Assembly: GCF_000152905.1 (NCBI RefSeq) | Contig: NZ_CH672418.1 | Location: 158,776-222,775 of the forward strand | Reading direction: 5' to 3' | Length of the DNA: 64,000 nt | Source: Nitrobacter sp. Nb-311A | GTDB taxonomy: Bacteria; Pseudomonadota; Alphaproteobacteria; Rhizobiales; Xanthobacteraceae | Shown here: positions 1-10,503 of the stretch, one piece after another | Layout: the number at the start of each line of letters is the position of its first letter | How positions within the stretch are numbered: position 1 is the first letter of the stretch | The notes under the pieces: generated by a model | Database searches by the model: none | The model's input: only the letters and a program-made list of their open reading frames with translations | What the model was told of the DNA's origin: nothing | Position numbers and translations under genes: made by a program

Positions 1-1
1 T

Positions 2-1747
<1,746 letters not shown>

Positions 1748-1777
1748 CCGATCTTTCGAGTGGTGCGTCGAGCACGC

Positions 1778-2482
1778 TCAGACCGCCGCCCGGCCGATCG
1801 TCACCGTCAGCGTGTCGACGCCGTCACAGCCGCATTCGATCCTGTCGCCAGGCACGAGGGCTGAGACGCCGGCGGGCGTGCCGGTCATGATGATGTCGCC
1901 GGCGTCGAGCGCAACCTGTTGCGAGAGTCGCGATATGATCTCCGGCACGTTCCAGATCATCTGCGCGAGATCGCCGGACTGGGCTTCCCTGCCGTTGACC
2001 GTGAGCCAGATGCGGCCCTTCGATGGATGGCCGATTTTCGCTGCCGGTTGCAGCGCGCCGCAGGGCGCTGCGTGATCGAAGGATTTTGCGATTTCCCAGG
2101 GCAACTCCTGCTTGCGCGCGGCGTTTTGCAGGTCGCGCCGCGTGAGGTCGATGCCGACCGCATAGCCGTAGACGTGGTTGAGTGCGGTGTCGGCCGGGAT
2201 GCGCAAGCCTCCGCTTTTCATCGCGACGATCAGCTCGACTTCGTGATGCAGATCACGGGTGAGAGGCGGATAGGGAATGACCGCGCCATCGGCCTCGATC
2301 ATGTCGGCGTGTTTGGCGAAGAAGAACGGTGGCGCGCGCTCGTCGTTGCCCAGTTCGCGGATATGGTCGAGATAGTTGCGGCCGACGCACCAGATGCGGC
2401 GGACCGGAAAAAATCCGCCAGCGTCTGCGACCGCGATGACGGGTCGGGGCGGCTGTGGGATCACGAACGGCGATGCGCTCAT
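1778..2482 (-). CDS. Fumarylacetoacetate hydrolase (FAH) family protein
   Basis: Predicted 234-residue soluble enzyme of the FAH superfamily, whose members hydrolyse, decarboxylate or hydrate acylpyruvates and 2-oxo acids with a divalent metal. The metal-binding pattern is visible: HHEVEL at about residues 79-84 (E81 and E83) and a downstream aspartate in GIDLTRRDLQ (D112). The GTPAGVS motif lies near the C-terminus. The length is typical of the short bacterial fumarylpyruvate hydrolase/acylpyruvase subgroup. It has no obvious operon partner: it converges with ligA and the upstream ABC exporter gene is on the same strand but separate. The substrate cannot be assigned from sequence. Confidence 0.9.
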   Translation of the reverse strand: MSASPFVIPQPPRPVIAVADAGGFFPVRRIWCVGRNYLDHIRELGNDERAPPFFFAKHADMIEADGAVIPYPPLTRDLHHEVELIVAMKSGGLRIPADTALNHVYGYAVGIDLTRRDLQNAARKQELPWEIAKSFDHAAPCGALQPAAKIGHPSKGRIWLTVNGREAQSGDLAQMIWNVPEIISRLSQQVALDAGDIIMTGTPAGVSALVPGDRIECGCDGVDTLTVTIGRAAV

Positions 2483-2551
2483 GCGACTCTCCGCGTTCGT
2501 TTACAAACTATGCGGCGGGATCGCCCGATGCATACGGCAAGCGGGTACAGC

Positions 2552-4360
2552 TTACGCCGACGCGCTCAAGGGAGCCAGCGTCAGCGGCGCTGTCTCACGA
2601 TGCTGCAAACGGAAGAACGACGCATAGCGTCCGCCGCTCCGCAGCAGGTCGTCGTGGCGCCCGTGCTCGACGACCTCGCCATTCTCGACCACGAGAATGG
2701 CGTCGGCGTGCATGATGGTGTGCAAGCGGTGCGCGATCACGATCGTGGTGCGATTCCGGCACAGATGCTCGATCGCTTCCTGCACCTGCTTTTCGGATTC
2801 CGAATCGAGCGCGGCGGTGGCCTCGTCGAGCAGGATGATCGGAGCGTCCTTGATCAGCGCGCGCGCCACGGCGATGCGCTGGCGCTGCCCGCCGGAAAGC
2901 TGGGTGCCGTGTTCGCCCACCGGCGTGTCGTAGCCGAGCGGAAAGCTCATGATGAAGTCGTGGGCGCAGGCGGCCTTTGCCGCCGCGACGATCTCGTCCT
3001 CGTTCGCGCCGGGGCGGCCGAACGCGATGTTCTCGCGGATGGTGGCGCGGAACAGGTAGACGTCCTGGCCGACATAGGCGGTCTGCCGGCGCAGCGAGGT
3101 GCGCGACACGCCGAAGATGATCTGCCCGTCGATCAGGATGTCGCCGCCGGTGACTTCATACAGCCGCAGCAGCAACGCCAGCACGGTGGATTTCCCGCCG
3201 CCCGACGGGCCGACCAGCGCCGTCATCCTGCCGGGCTCGGCGATGAAGCTCATGCGCTTGAGCACGGGCTCGTCCGGGCGATAGGCGAACGTGACGTCCC
3301 GTAGTTCGACGCGGGCGTCAGTCAGTCGCAGCGCCGGCTTGTCGCTATCGTCTGGTTCGCTGGCGGGGCTGTCCACGATCTCAAGCAGCTTGCGCGCGCC
3401 GATCAGGCTGCTGTTGAGCTCGATGTTGAGACGGGCCAGCCGCTTGGCCGGCTCATAGGCCAGCAGAAAGGCGGTGAGGAAGGAAAAGAACTGGCCCGGC
3501 GTCGCGCCCATGGCGACGACGCGATAGCCGCCATACATCAGCCCGCCGGCGATGGCGAAACCGCCGAGCGTTTCCATCAGCGGGCTGGCGCGGTTCGAAA
3601 CGCGCGCCATCTTGTTGTTGGTCTGCTCGACGGCGGTGATGCTGGCGTCGATCCGCTCGCGCATGGTCTGTTCGAGCGTGAACGCCTTGACGGTCCGGAT
3701 GCCTTGCAGCGATTCTTGCATCGTCTCCATGATATCGGCGGTGCCATGGAACTGGCTGTGCGCCAGTCCCTTGATGCGCTTCACCAGCTTGCGCAGCACG
3801 ATCATCGCGGGCGGCGCCACCAGCGCCCCGAACAGCGACATATACGGATCCTGCATCACCATCACGGTGACGAGCCCGATCAGCGACAGGAGATCGCGAC
3901 CCACTGCGTTGATCAGCAGGTTAAGCACCTGTGTCACCGACGTCGCGCCGGCCGTGAGCCGCGCAAGAAACTCCGATGAATGTCGCTGCGAGAAATAACC
4001 GATGCTCTCGCTCATGAGCTTGGCGAACAAGCGGCGCTGATTATTGGCGAGGATTGCGTTACTGATTTGGGACAGGATCACGGAATGACCGTAGGTCGCC
4101 GCACCCTTGGCCACGAAGATGATGAGCACCACCGTGGACAGCATGAAGATGCCGCTCACGTTGCGGTCCACGTAAGCCTGGTTGATGACTTCACCAAGCA
4201 GGTAGGCCGAGGCCGCGGTCGCCGCCGCGGAGACGGCCATCAGCGCGAATGCGGCGAGGTAGCGCCGCCAATAGGCCATGCCCTGTTCCGTGATCAGGCG
4301 GCGGATGAGAATGGCCGCGCCGTACGGATCGTCGGTGATTTTCTTGGGAAGCTCGGTCAT
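2552..4360 (-). CDS. ABC transporter, fused permease and ATP-binding protein (MsbA-like exporter)
   Basis: A 602-residue half-transporter expected to work as an inner-membrane homodimer exporting a lipid or hydrophobic compound. The N-terminal half (about residues 30-330) holds the type I exporter membrane domain. The C-terminal half is the ATPase: Walker A GPSGGGKST, signature LSGGQRQR, Walker B IILLDEATAAL and the H-loop IVIAHR. Neighbouring LPS genes make lipid A-core flipping (an MsbA role) plausible, but many paralogues share this architecture, so the substrate is an inference. The ATG start gives a short cytosolic N-terminus before the first helix. About 120 bp separate it from galE upstream. 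Confidence 0.93.
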   Translation of the reverse strand: MTELPKKITDDPYGAAILIRRLITEQGMAYWRRYLAAFALMAVSAAATAASAYLLGEVINQAYVDRNVSGIFMLSTVVLIIFVAKGAATYGHSVILSQISNAILANNQRRLFAKLMSESIGYFSQRHSSEFLARLTAGATSVTQVLNLLINAVGRDLLSLIGLVTVMVMQDPYMSLFGALVAPPAMIVLRKLVKRIKGLAHSQFHGTADIMETMQESLQGIRTVKAFTLEQTMRERIDASITAVEQTNNKMARVSNRASPLMETLGGFAIAGGLMYGGYRVVAMGATPGQFFSFLTAFLLAYEPAKRLARLNIELNSSLIGARKLLEIVDSPASEPDDSDKPALRLTDARVELRDVTFAYRPDEPVLKRMSFIAEPGRMTALVGPSGGGKSTVLALLLRLYEVTGGDILIDGQIIFGVSRTSLRRQTAYVGQDVYLFRATIRENIAFGRPGANEDEIVAAAKAACAHDFIMSFPLGYDTPVGEHGTQLSGGQRQRIAVARALIKDAPIILLDEATAALDSESEKQVQEAIEHLCRNRTTIVIAHRLHTIMHADAILVVENGEVVEHGRHDDLLRSGGRYASFFRLQHRETAPLTLAPLSASA

Positions 4361-4481
4361 CGCGTTCCGTTGACGCCGTGAATCGGCGGTCGCCCGCGCG
4401 CCAGTGTTGTTGCGAAAGCGTCCGATTCAATGCCCGCAATAGCGGTCTTTTTCAAGCCAAAACCGGGTTTCGTCCGGTTTA

Positions 4482-5492
4482 TCAGGCTGATACTGCGCGC
4501 GCGTCCGAAACTTGCCGCTGCGCCAGCTTTTCTTCCCAGGCCAGCGCATGCGCGGCGATGGTTGCGAGATCGTCGTATTGCGGCGTCCAGTCGAGCGCCG
4601 TGCGAATCCGGCTGGTATCGGCGATCATGGTCATGATATCGCCCGGGCGGCGGTCGGAATAGTGGACCGCGAAGTTGCGGCCGCAGGCCTGGCGCACCGC
4701 TTCGATCGTTTCCAGGACCGAATAGCCTCGCCCGTACCCGCAGTTCAGCGTCGTCGAACGCCCGCCGTTTTGCAGGTAGGTCAGCGCGGCGCGATGGGCC
4801 TGCGCCAGATCGCTGACATGGATGAAATCGCGAATGCAGCTTCCGTCCGGCGTCGGATAGTCGGTGCCGAATACGTCGATTTTGGCGCGCTGCCCGGTCG
4901 CGGCTTCGACCGCGATCTTCAGAAGATGCGTGGCGCCCTCGGTGGACAGCCCGATCCGCGCTTGGGGGTCGGCGCCTGCGACATTAAAATAGCGCAGCAC
5001 GACGTAGTTCATGCCATGTGCGGTGGCGACATCGTGCAGCATGATCTCCGTCATCAGCTTCGACGACCCGTAAGGGGAGAGCGGTCGTGTCGGCGCTTCT
5101 TCCGGAACCGGCATTTCGTCGGGATTGCCGTAAACCGCGGCGGTGGATGAGAAAATGAAGCGGTTCACGCCGCATCTGACGGCGGCGTTCAGCAGGTTGC
5201 GGGTCGTCATCGTGTTGTTGCGATAGTAGGCGAGCGGATCGCGCATTGACTCGGGCACCACCACGGAACCCGCAAAGTGAATAATGCTTTCAATGCCGTG
5301 CTGGGCGATGACGTTCTCGACGAGATTCTCGTCTCCGGCGTCCCCGATGAACAGCGGTACGCCTTCGGGCAGCGCTGACGAAAATCCGGTGGACAGGTTG
5401 TCGATCACGGCGACATTCTCGCCGGCCTCGGCTAGCGCGAGCACCGTATGACTGCCGATGTAGCCGGCGCCGCCGGTAACAAGCACGGTCAT
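4482..5492 (-). CDS. galE: UDP-glucose 4-epimerase
   Basis: Interconverts UDP-glucose and UDP-galactose for surface polysaccharide synthesis. This 336-residue extended short-chain dehydrogenase has the NAD-binding motif GGAGYIGSH at residues 7-15, and the catalytic YxxxK is Y141-G-S-S-K145. The serine/threonine cluster FSSTAAVYG precedes it, as in GalE. A ribosome-binding site (AAAGGAG) lies just upstream of the ATG. The length matches bacterial GalE. It sits beside LPS core genes, consistent with supplying galactose donors. A related UDP-sugar 4-epimerase activity cannot be excluded. Confidence 0.93.
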   Translation of the reverse strand: MTVLVTGGAGYIGSHTVLALAEAGENVAVIDNLSTGFSSALPEGVPLFIGDAGDENLVENVIAQHGIESIIHFAGSVVVPESMRDPLAYYRNNTMTTRNLLNAAVRCGVNRFIFSSTAAVYGNPDEMPVPEEAPTRPLSPYGSSKLMTEIMLHDVATAHGMNYVVLRYFNVAGADPQARIGLSTEGATHLLKIAVEAATGQRAKIDVFGTDYPTPDGSCIRDFIHVSDLAQAHRAALTYLQNGGRSTTLNCGYGRGYSVLETIEAVRQACGRNFAVHYSDRRPGDIMTMIADTSRIRTALDWTPQYDDLATIAAHALAWEEKLAQRQVSDARAVSA

Positions 5493-5678
5493 ATCTGCTC
5501 CTTTTCGCCTCAGCTATGCGGCGGGTTCCCGCGGTCCCGAAGTTTCCCACAAAAGGATGGAATTGCCGTATAGCATGACCGTGATCGGCCGGATTTCGTC
5601 CGTCTGACCTCGGGATTCGACATTATGGTTGCCAAACTGTAACGGGAACCGGTTCTTCCCTGGCACCTGCGGCAGCCG

Positions 5679-6623
5679 ATGACCGACGTTCTCATCATCA
5701 AGACATCCTCGCTTGGCGATGTCGTGCATCAGATGCCGGCGATCGTCGATGCTTCACGCGCATATCCGCAGTTGCGGTTGACGTGGCTGGTCGAGGAATC
5801 TTTCGCGCCGCTGGTGCGGCTGCACCCGTCGGTCGCTGATGTCGTTCCTGTCGCGACGCGGCGCTGGCGTTCGCAACTCGGAGCCATCGCCACGTGGCGC
5901 GAGATCGGCGAATTCCGAGCGCGACTGCGCCGGCAGGTGTTCGAAAAGGTGATCGATACGCAAGGCCTTATCCGCTCGGGGATCATGGCGCGCGTCGCGC
6001 GCGGCGAGCGCCACGGTTACGATGCGCGCAGCGTTCGTGAACCGTTGGCCGCGCGATTCTACGATGTCCGGCACACGGTCGGTCGCGATCTTCATGCCGT
6101 GACGCGCAACCGGCTCCTGACTGGTCTCTCGCTCGGGTACGAACCAACGGGGGATGTCGATTACGGTCTCAGTCCTCCGGCGCGCACGGATGGTCAGCGC
6201 TACGCCGTATTGCTTCACGGCACCTCCCGGCTGTCGAAAACGTGGCGCGTGGAGGACTGGATCGAAACCGGTCGCTGGCTGCACGCGAACGGATTGCAGA
6301 CCGTGCTGCCGTGGGGCGCCGAGGCCGAGCGTCTGTTATCCGAGCGGCTGTCAGGAGACATCGCGGGCAGTCGTGTCCAGCCGCGCCAGAGCCTCGATCT
6401 GACCGCGCAGATGATCGGCAATGCGGCGTTGGTGATCGGCGTGGACACCGGGCTGATGCATCTCGCCGCAGCCTATCGGGTGCCGCTTGTCGGCATCTAT
6501 GTCAGTACCGATCCCGGCCTGACGGGACCGGTCGGCGCAGGACGCATGGCGGTCCTTGGCGGCAAGAGCGGTCCGCCTTCCGCGGGCCAGGTGATCGATG
6601 CCGCGGAGCGATTGCTTGCTTAG
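5679..6623 (+). CDS. waaC: Lipopolysaccharide heptosyltransferase I
   Basis: GT9 family glycosyltransferase of 314 residues that transfers the first L,D-heptose from ADP-heptose onto Kdo2-lipid A at the inner membrane. The N-terminus ([19 protein letters not shown]) is the classic WaaC signature. The C-terminal donor-site motif, with [12 protein letters not shown] and VGIYVSTDP, is present. Its stop overlaps by 4 bp the stop of the convergent gmhB gene. The surrounding heptose-pathway genes strongly support the assignment. Confidence 0.94.
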   Translation: MTDVLIIKTSSLGDVVHQMPAIVDASRAYPQLRLTWLVEESFAPLVRLHPSVADVVPVATRRWRSQLGAIATWREIGEFRARLRRQVFEKVIDTQGLIRSGIMARVARGERHGYDARSVREPLAARFYDVRHTVGRDLHAVTRNRLLTGLSLGYEPTGDVDYGLSPPARTDGQRYAVLLHGTSRLSKTWRVEDWIETGRWLHANGLQTVLPWGAEAERLLSERLSGDIAGSRVQPRQSLDLTAQMIGNAALVIGVDTGLMHLAAAYRVPLVGIYVSTDPGLTGPVGAGRMAVLGGKSGPPSAGQVIDAAERLLA

Positions 6624-7174
6624 ATAGGTGGTGTGATCGCATCGGAGATCTCCGCAAGCACCCGCGCGACGAATGCGTCGAGGTCTCCGCCGGAAAACAG
6701 GAAGCCCGGAATTCCCGCGTCGGCCGCGGCCTGGATGTCGCTGTCGCGGTCGCCGATCGCGAAACTGCCCTGACGCCGCACCGGCCAGTGCTGCATCAGG
6801 TCGAGAATCATGCCGGGCTTCGGTTTACGCCACGGATGATCTTCCAGATATCCGGCGACGGTGCCGTCAGGATGGTGCGGGCAATATCTGAAGTCATCGA
6901 TCCGCGCGCCTTGCGATGCCAGATGGGACTGCATCCACAGGTGCAGATCGCGAACATCGTCTTCACTGAAAAAGCCGCGCGCGACCCCGGATTGATTGGT
7001 GAAGATGAAAACGAAATAGCCGGCCTCGTTCAGCCGCCGGATCGCCTGGGCGATGCCCGGCATCCAGCGGATGCGGTCGCGAGTACCCATATAGCAGTCG
7101 TCGTGATTGATGACACCGTCGCGATCGAGAAACGCCGCCGGCCCGGAAGATGGAACGATATCGGCGCGGTTCAC
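6620..7174 (-). CDS. gmhB: D-glycero-beta-D-manno-heptose 1,7-bisphosphate 7-phosphatase
   Basis: HAD-superfamily phosphatase that removes the C7 phosphate of heptose bisphosphate on the way to ADP-heptose. I chose the GTG at 7174 because it overlaps the gmhA stop as GTGA (translational coupling) and gives 184 residues, a normal GmhB length. The frame stays open further upstream, but that stretch lies inside gmhA. The nucleophile and acid/base aspartates are in [11 protein letters not shown] (D17 and D19). The zinc-loop cysteine/histidine pattern (CPHHPDG) and [12 protein letters not shown] near the C-terminus fit the family. Confidence 0.92.
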   Translation of the reverse strand: MNRADIVPSSGPAAFLDRDGVINHDDCYMGTRDRIRWMPGIAQAIRRLNEAGYFVFIFTNQSGVARGFFSEDDVRDLHLWMQSHLASQGARIDDFRYCPHHPDGTVAGYLEDHPWRKPKPGMILDLMQHWPVRRQGSFAIGDRDSDIQAAADAGIPGFLFSGGDLDAFVARVLAEISDAITPPI

Positions 7175-7764
7175 GTGTCGCCGTCTCCGCCCGCCAGTGC
7201 GTGCTCCACGGTATCGCAGATCGCGTGAGCCGCCGTCATGTGGATTTGCTGGATGACAGGCGTGTCGTCGCTCGGTGCAATGAACAGATGGTCGCAAAAC
7301 TCCCCCAGGCTTGTGCCTTTAAGACCGGTGAAACCGACCGTGACCAAACCGCGCCGACGCGCGGCTACGAGCGCAGCGAGGATGTTCGGCGACCGGCCCG
7401 AGGTCGACAGCGCCAGCAGCACGTCGCCCGACCTGCCGAGGCTTTCGACCTGCCGCGCGAAAATCTGCTCGAAACCATAGTCATTGGAGATGGCAGTGAG
7501 GGCGGAGGTGTCGGTGGTCAGCGCGATGGCGGCGTAGCCCGGCCGCTCCTTTCTGTAGCGCCCGACGATTTCGGAGGCGATGTGCTGCGCGTCGGCGGCG
7601 CTTCCGCCATTGCCGATCAGCAGCACCTTATGCCCGGAACGGAGGGATGCGATGACGGCGAGCGCGATATCATTCGTAACCGCGAGCAACGCCCCGTCGC
7701 TGACCGCGCGCTCAAGGGCCGCGAGCGATTGCTGAAAATGGGCCGCGATCGGGTTCTGGCTCAA
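7171..7764 (-). CDS. gmhA: Sedoheptulose 7-phosphate isomerase (phosphoheptose isomerase)
   Basis: Catalyses the first step of ADP-heptose synthesis, sedoheptulose 7-phosphate to D-glycero-D-manno-heptose 7-phosphate. The 197-residue SIS-fold protein carries the family signatures [14 protein letters not shown] and [13 protein letters not shown], with C-terminal histidines in [12 protein letters not shown]. It is the upstream member of a coupled gmhA-gmhB pair (4-bp GTGA overlap). The gap to waaF upstream is about 70 bp on the same strand, so waaF-gmhA-gmhB may form one transcription unit. Confidence 0.95.
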   Translation of the reverse strand: MSQNPIAAHFQQSLAALERAVSDGALLAVTNDIALAVIASLRSGHKVLLIGNGGSAADAQHIASEIVGRYRKERPGYAAIALTTDTSALTAISNDYGFEQIFARQVESLGRSGDVLLALSTSGRSPNILAALVAARRRGLVTVGFTGLKGTSLGEFCDHLFIAPSDDTPVIQQIHMTAAHAICDTVEHALAGGDGDT

Positions 7765-7834
7765 GACGCACCTTTATCACCGTGACGGATATCAGTGGTA
7801 ATGAGCGCGTCATGTCCACGCAAGCATGGTGGCA

Positions 7835-8908
7835 TCAAGGCGTGGCCCGCTCCTTAGCCTCCGCAAGCACCCGTTCCGCGATTGCCAGCACCTCGGCCGC
7901 AGGAATATCCCTCATGCAGCGGTGGTCGTTCCTGGTGCAGACCGGACGATGACATGGTTGGCAGGGAAGGGGCGTTTTCGTCTGGATCGTCGCGGCGAGC
8001 CCGTTCAGGGGCGCCCAGTGATAGGGACTGGTCGGCCCGAAAATTCCCAGCGTCGGCGTACCGATCGCAGCCGCAACATGCATCAGACCAGAGTCGTTCG
8101 ATATCGCAATGGTGGCCCCCGCCATCGCCAGAATGCCGTTTCGCAGGTCGTGCCCCGTCAGATCCCGAACCCGGGGGCCCCCGGTTGCCGCGATTTCCAT
8201 TGCCAGCGCTTTTTCATTCGGGCCGCCGATCACCCAGATATCGATGCCTCGCTCAGCCAGCCTGCGGGCGGCCTCCGCATAATAGGTCCAGCGCTTGCTG
8301 GGGCCGACCGCCCCCGGAGCCAGCGCCACCGCCGGTCCTGTGCCCAATCCCTGCGCCCGCCGCCAGCAAGCGACATCGTCGCCGGATACCCGGAGCTGCG
8401 GCGCGGGCCATTCGGGTGGCCGGGCCGCGCCAGCCGGAAGCGCCAGAGAGGCCTTCCTGTCGATCATGCGCGGCAGCGCTCTTTCGCCCCAACGCCATCG
8501 GTTGATTAGCCCGAAACGGGCTTCGCCGACAAAACCCACCCGCTCCGGGATACCTGCCAGCGCCGGCGCAATCGCCGATTTCCAGGTGCGCGGCATGACG
8601 AGGGTTGTTCCATACCCTCGCGCGCGCAATTGCCGGGCAAGACCCCACTGTTGAGCCAGCGCCAGCCGGCTTCGGGGCAGGTTCCAGACCACGCCGGCGC
8701 GTACGCCCGGCATGTAATCGACCAGCGGCGCGCAGAGCGTGGTTGTCAGCAGGTCCACCGGTCGGTTCGGCCAGCGCTGCTTGAGAACCCGCACGACCGT
8801 GTGGCCGCGCATAAAGTCGCCGATCCACATATAGGGAACGATCAAAACGGGCCGCGTATCGTCCGGGTCGACGGCAACTTGGGGCTCATGTCGTGAATCT
8901 GTTTTCAT
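7835..8908 (-). CDS. waaF: ADP-heptose:LPS heptosyltransferase II
   Basis: GT9 glycosyltransferase that adds the second heptose to the LPS inner core. I chose the ATG at 8908 (357 residues). The frame is open to 9007 but the extra residues do not resemble the family. The WaaF N-terminal pattern (LIVPYMWIGDFMRGHTVVRV), the GAVGPSKRW-like donor region and SNDSGLMHVAAAIGTPTLGI are present. A C-terminal cysteine-rich segment (LPCQPCHRPVC) is common in WaaF proteins. It is followed by gmhA on the same strand and is divergent from hldD across a repeat-containing spacer. Confidence 0.93.
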   Translation of the reverse strand: MKTDSRHEPQVAVDPDDTRPVLIVPYMWIGDFMRGHTVVRVLKQRWPNRPVDLLTTTLCAPLVDYMPGVRAGVVWNLPRSRLALAQQWGLARQLRARGYGTTLVMPRTWKSAIAPALAGIPERVGFVGEARFGLINRWRWGERALPRMIDRKASLALPAGAARPPEWPAPQLRVSGDDVACWRRAQGLGTGPAVALAPGAVGPSKRWTYYAEAARRLAERGIDIWVIGGPNEKALAMEIAATGGPRVRDLTGHDLRNGILAMAGATIAISNDSGLMHVAAAIGTPTLGIFGPTSPYHWAPLNGLAATIQTKTPLPCQPCHRPVCTRNDHRCMRDIPAAEVLAIAERVLAEAKERATP

Positions 8909-9238
8909 ATCTTGACGGACGCAACTTGATCGAACCGCTCTCGGTATCCGCTCCTCCCGCCGAGGTAAAGCTATCTCGCAGACGTTTTGCGGCCCGCCTT
9001 TTCGCAATGGCGGCTACGTTGCCTCGCAGCCACGAGTGAGGCAAAGCAGGCTGAATTGAAAATTCTGCCACCTGCCTTGCCGCCGAGCAGGCGAATGTCA
9101 CATTCAAAACTCCACCGGCAAACCTTATGGTTGCTAGCGGCGCTTTGATTCTAGCATTTGCAAGAACGCCTGCCACACGGGAAGTGCAAATGTCAGAACC
9201 GGGCCACTGGGAAATCGCACATCCATGACGGGGACATC
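8909..9238. other. Intergenic spacer between divergent waaF and hldD
   Basis: This 330-bp spacer has no convincing gene. Promoters for both waaF (leftward) and hldD (rightward) must lie here. Its right half, about 9090-9200, is copy A of a dispersed repeat also found at about 10270-10380 and 47568-47665. No -35/-10 pair could be called with confidence. Confidence 0.6.
9091..9200 (+). repeat. Dispersed intergenic repeat, copy A
   Basis: About 110 bp that align with copy B near 10270-10380. Shared blocks in order are GCGAATGTCA, ACTnCACC, CCTTA, TTGCTAG, TTGATTC, CATnTGCAA, GCC and GGGA, then a GAATG-like block. By-eye identity is roughly 70 percent. It lies about 40 bp before the hldD start. 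It has no coding potential. Confidence 0.7.
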
Positions 9239-10219
9239 ATGCTGCTGGTGACCGGGGGCGCCGGTTTTATCGGATCGAATCTCGTGGCCGCGTTGAACGA
9301 TGCCGGGCGCGGCGATGTGGCGGTTTGCGATACTCTGGGACATGACGGCAAATGGCGCAACCTTGCCAAGCGGCAGCTTGCGGATATCGTTCCGCCCGCG
9401 GAATTGGTGCGTTGGCTGGACGGTCGCCGTCTGGACGCTATTGTTCACCTCGGTGCGATCTCCGAGACCACTGCGACTGACGGCGACCTTGTCATCGAAA
9501 CCAATTTTCGCCTGTCGCTCCGACTGCTCGACTGGTGCACGTCGACCGTGACGCCTTTCATCTATGCCTCGTCGGCGTCAACCTACGGCGATGGCGCGCA
9601 GGGCTTTCGAGACGATCAATCGTTGGCCGCGCTGCGATCGCTTCGGCCGATGAATCTCTACGGCTGGAGCAAGCACCTGTTTGACATGGCCGTCGTGGCC
9701 CGCGCCGCCAACGGTGGTGCTTTGCCGCCGCAATGGGCCGGCCTGAAGTTCTTCAACGTGTTCGGACCGAATGAATATCACAAAGGTTCCATGATGAGCG
9801 TGCTGGCGCGCCGTTTCGGTGATGTGAAGGCGGGCCGCCCGGTGCAGTTGTTCAAATCGCACCGGGAAGGCATCGCCGACGGCGACCAGCGCCGTGACTT
9901 CATCTACGTCGACGACGTCGTACGCGTGATGATGTGGCTGCTCGCCACGCCTTCCGTGAGCGGTCTTTTCAATGTAGGAACCGGCAAGGCGCGTAGTTTT
10001 CGTGATCTGATGACGGCGGCCTACGCATCGCTTGGCGCGAAGCCGAATATCCAATACGTCGAGATGCCTGAACAGATTCGCGGTGCCTACCAGTATTTTA
10101 CGCAAGCTGATATCGAGCGTTTGCAAGGCGCCGGTTACAACGGAGGCTTCACGCTTCTGGAGGAAGCGGTCGATGCCTATGTCACAGGCTATCTGGATCG
10201 CGACGATCGCTTTCGCTGA
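9239..10219 (+). CDS. hldD: ADP-L-glycero-D-manno-heptose-6-epimerase
   Basis: Last step of ADP-heptose synthesis, epimerising C6 of ADP-D-glycero-D-manno-heptose. I chose the ATG at 9239 (326 residues), because it places the Rossmann motif TGGAGFIGSN at residues 5-14 as in the family. The upstream in-frame extension lies in a repeat. The YGWSK active-site motif follows the typical serine-rich segment SSASTYGDG, and the HldD-specific FNVFGPNEYHKG is present. It is followed by hldE on the same strand after a repeat-bearing spacer. Confidence 0.95.
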   Translation: MLLVTGGAGFIGSNLVAALNDAGRGDVAVCDTLGHDGKWRNLAKRQLADIVPPAELVRWLDGRRLDAIVHLGAISETTATDGDLVIETNFRLSLRLLDWCTSTVTPFIYASSASTYGDGAQGFRDDQSLAALRSLRPMNLYGWSKHLFDMAVVARAANGGALPPQWAGLKFFNVFGPNEYHKGSMMSVLARRFGDVKAGRPVQLFKSHREGIADGDQRRDFIYVDDVVRVMMWLLATPSVSGLFNVGTGKARSFRDLMTAAYASLGAKPNIQYVEMPEQIRGAYQYFTQADIERLQGAGYNGGFTLLEEAVDAYVTGYLDRDDRFR

Positions 10220-10269
10220 CGCGCTGGCGGAGAAGATTTGACATTCGCCATCCATTTTGCCGCGGGTTC

Positions 10270-10380
10270 GCGAATGTCAAATCCAGAACTGCACCAAGAG
10301 CCTTAATATTTGCTAGTGGTCCTTGATTCCGAACATCTGCAAAAAAAGCCCGGTCGAAAGGGATGCGAATGCTGGAATCT
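10270..10380 (+). repeat. Dispersed intergenic repeat, copy B
   Basis: Second copy of the repeat described at 9091-9200, in the same orientation, placed between hldD and hldE. It ends in a GGGATGCGAATG block followed by GGAATC. That block recurs almost exactly at 25217-25235 (copy D). A TTGACATTCG segment at 10239-10248 and GCGAATGTCAA at 10270-10280 form an inverted pair flanking its left side. Confidence 0.7.
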
Positions 10381-10503
10381 CCTGGAGCATGATCGTCAAA
10401 CAGCAGGTCGGTTTTGAATCGATATTTACGCTCAACCATATAGTAGGGCTTTTGGTCTGGTCCCTGCGATTGGATCAGACTCCGGAAACAGGTGAAGGAT
10501 TTG

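Noticed and set aside
1919-3304. 461-codon plus-strand frame spanning the FAH and ABC genes
   Set aside because: It crosses two well-supported genes on the opposite strand and shows no recognisable motif.
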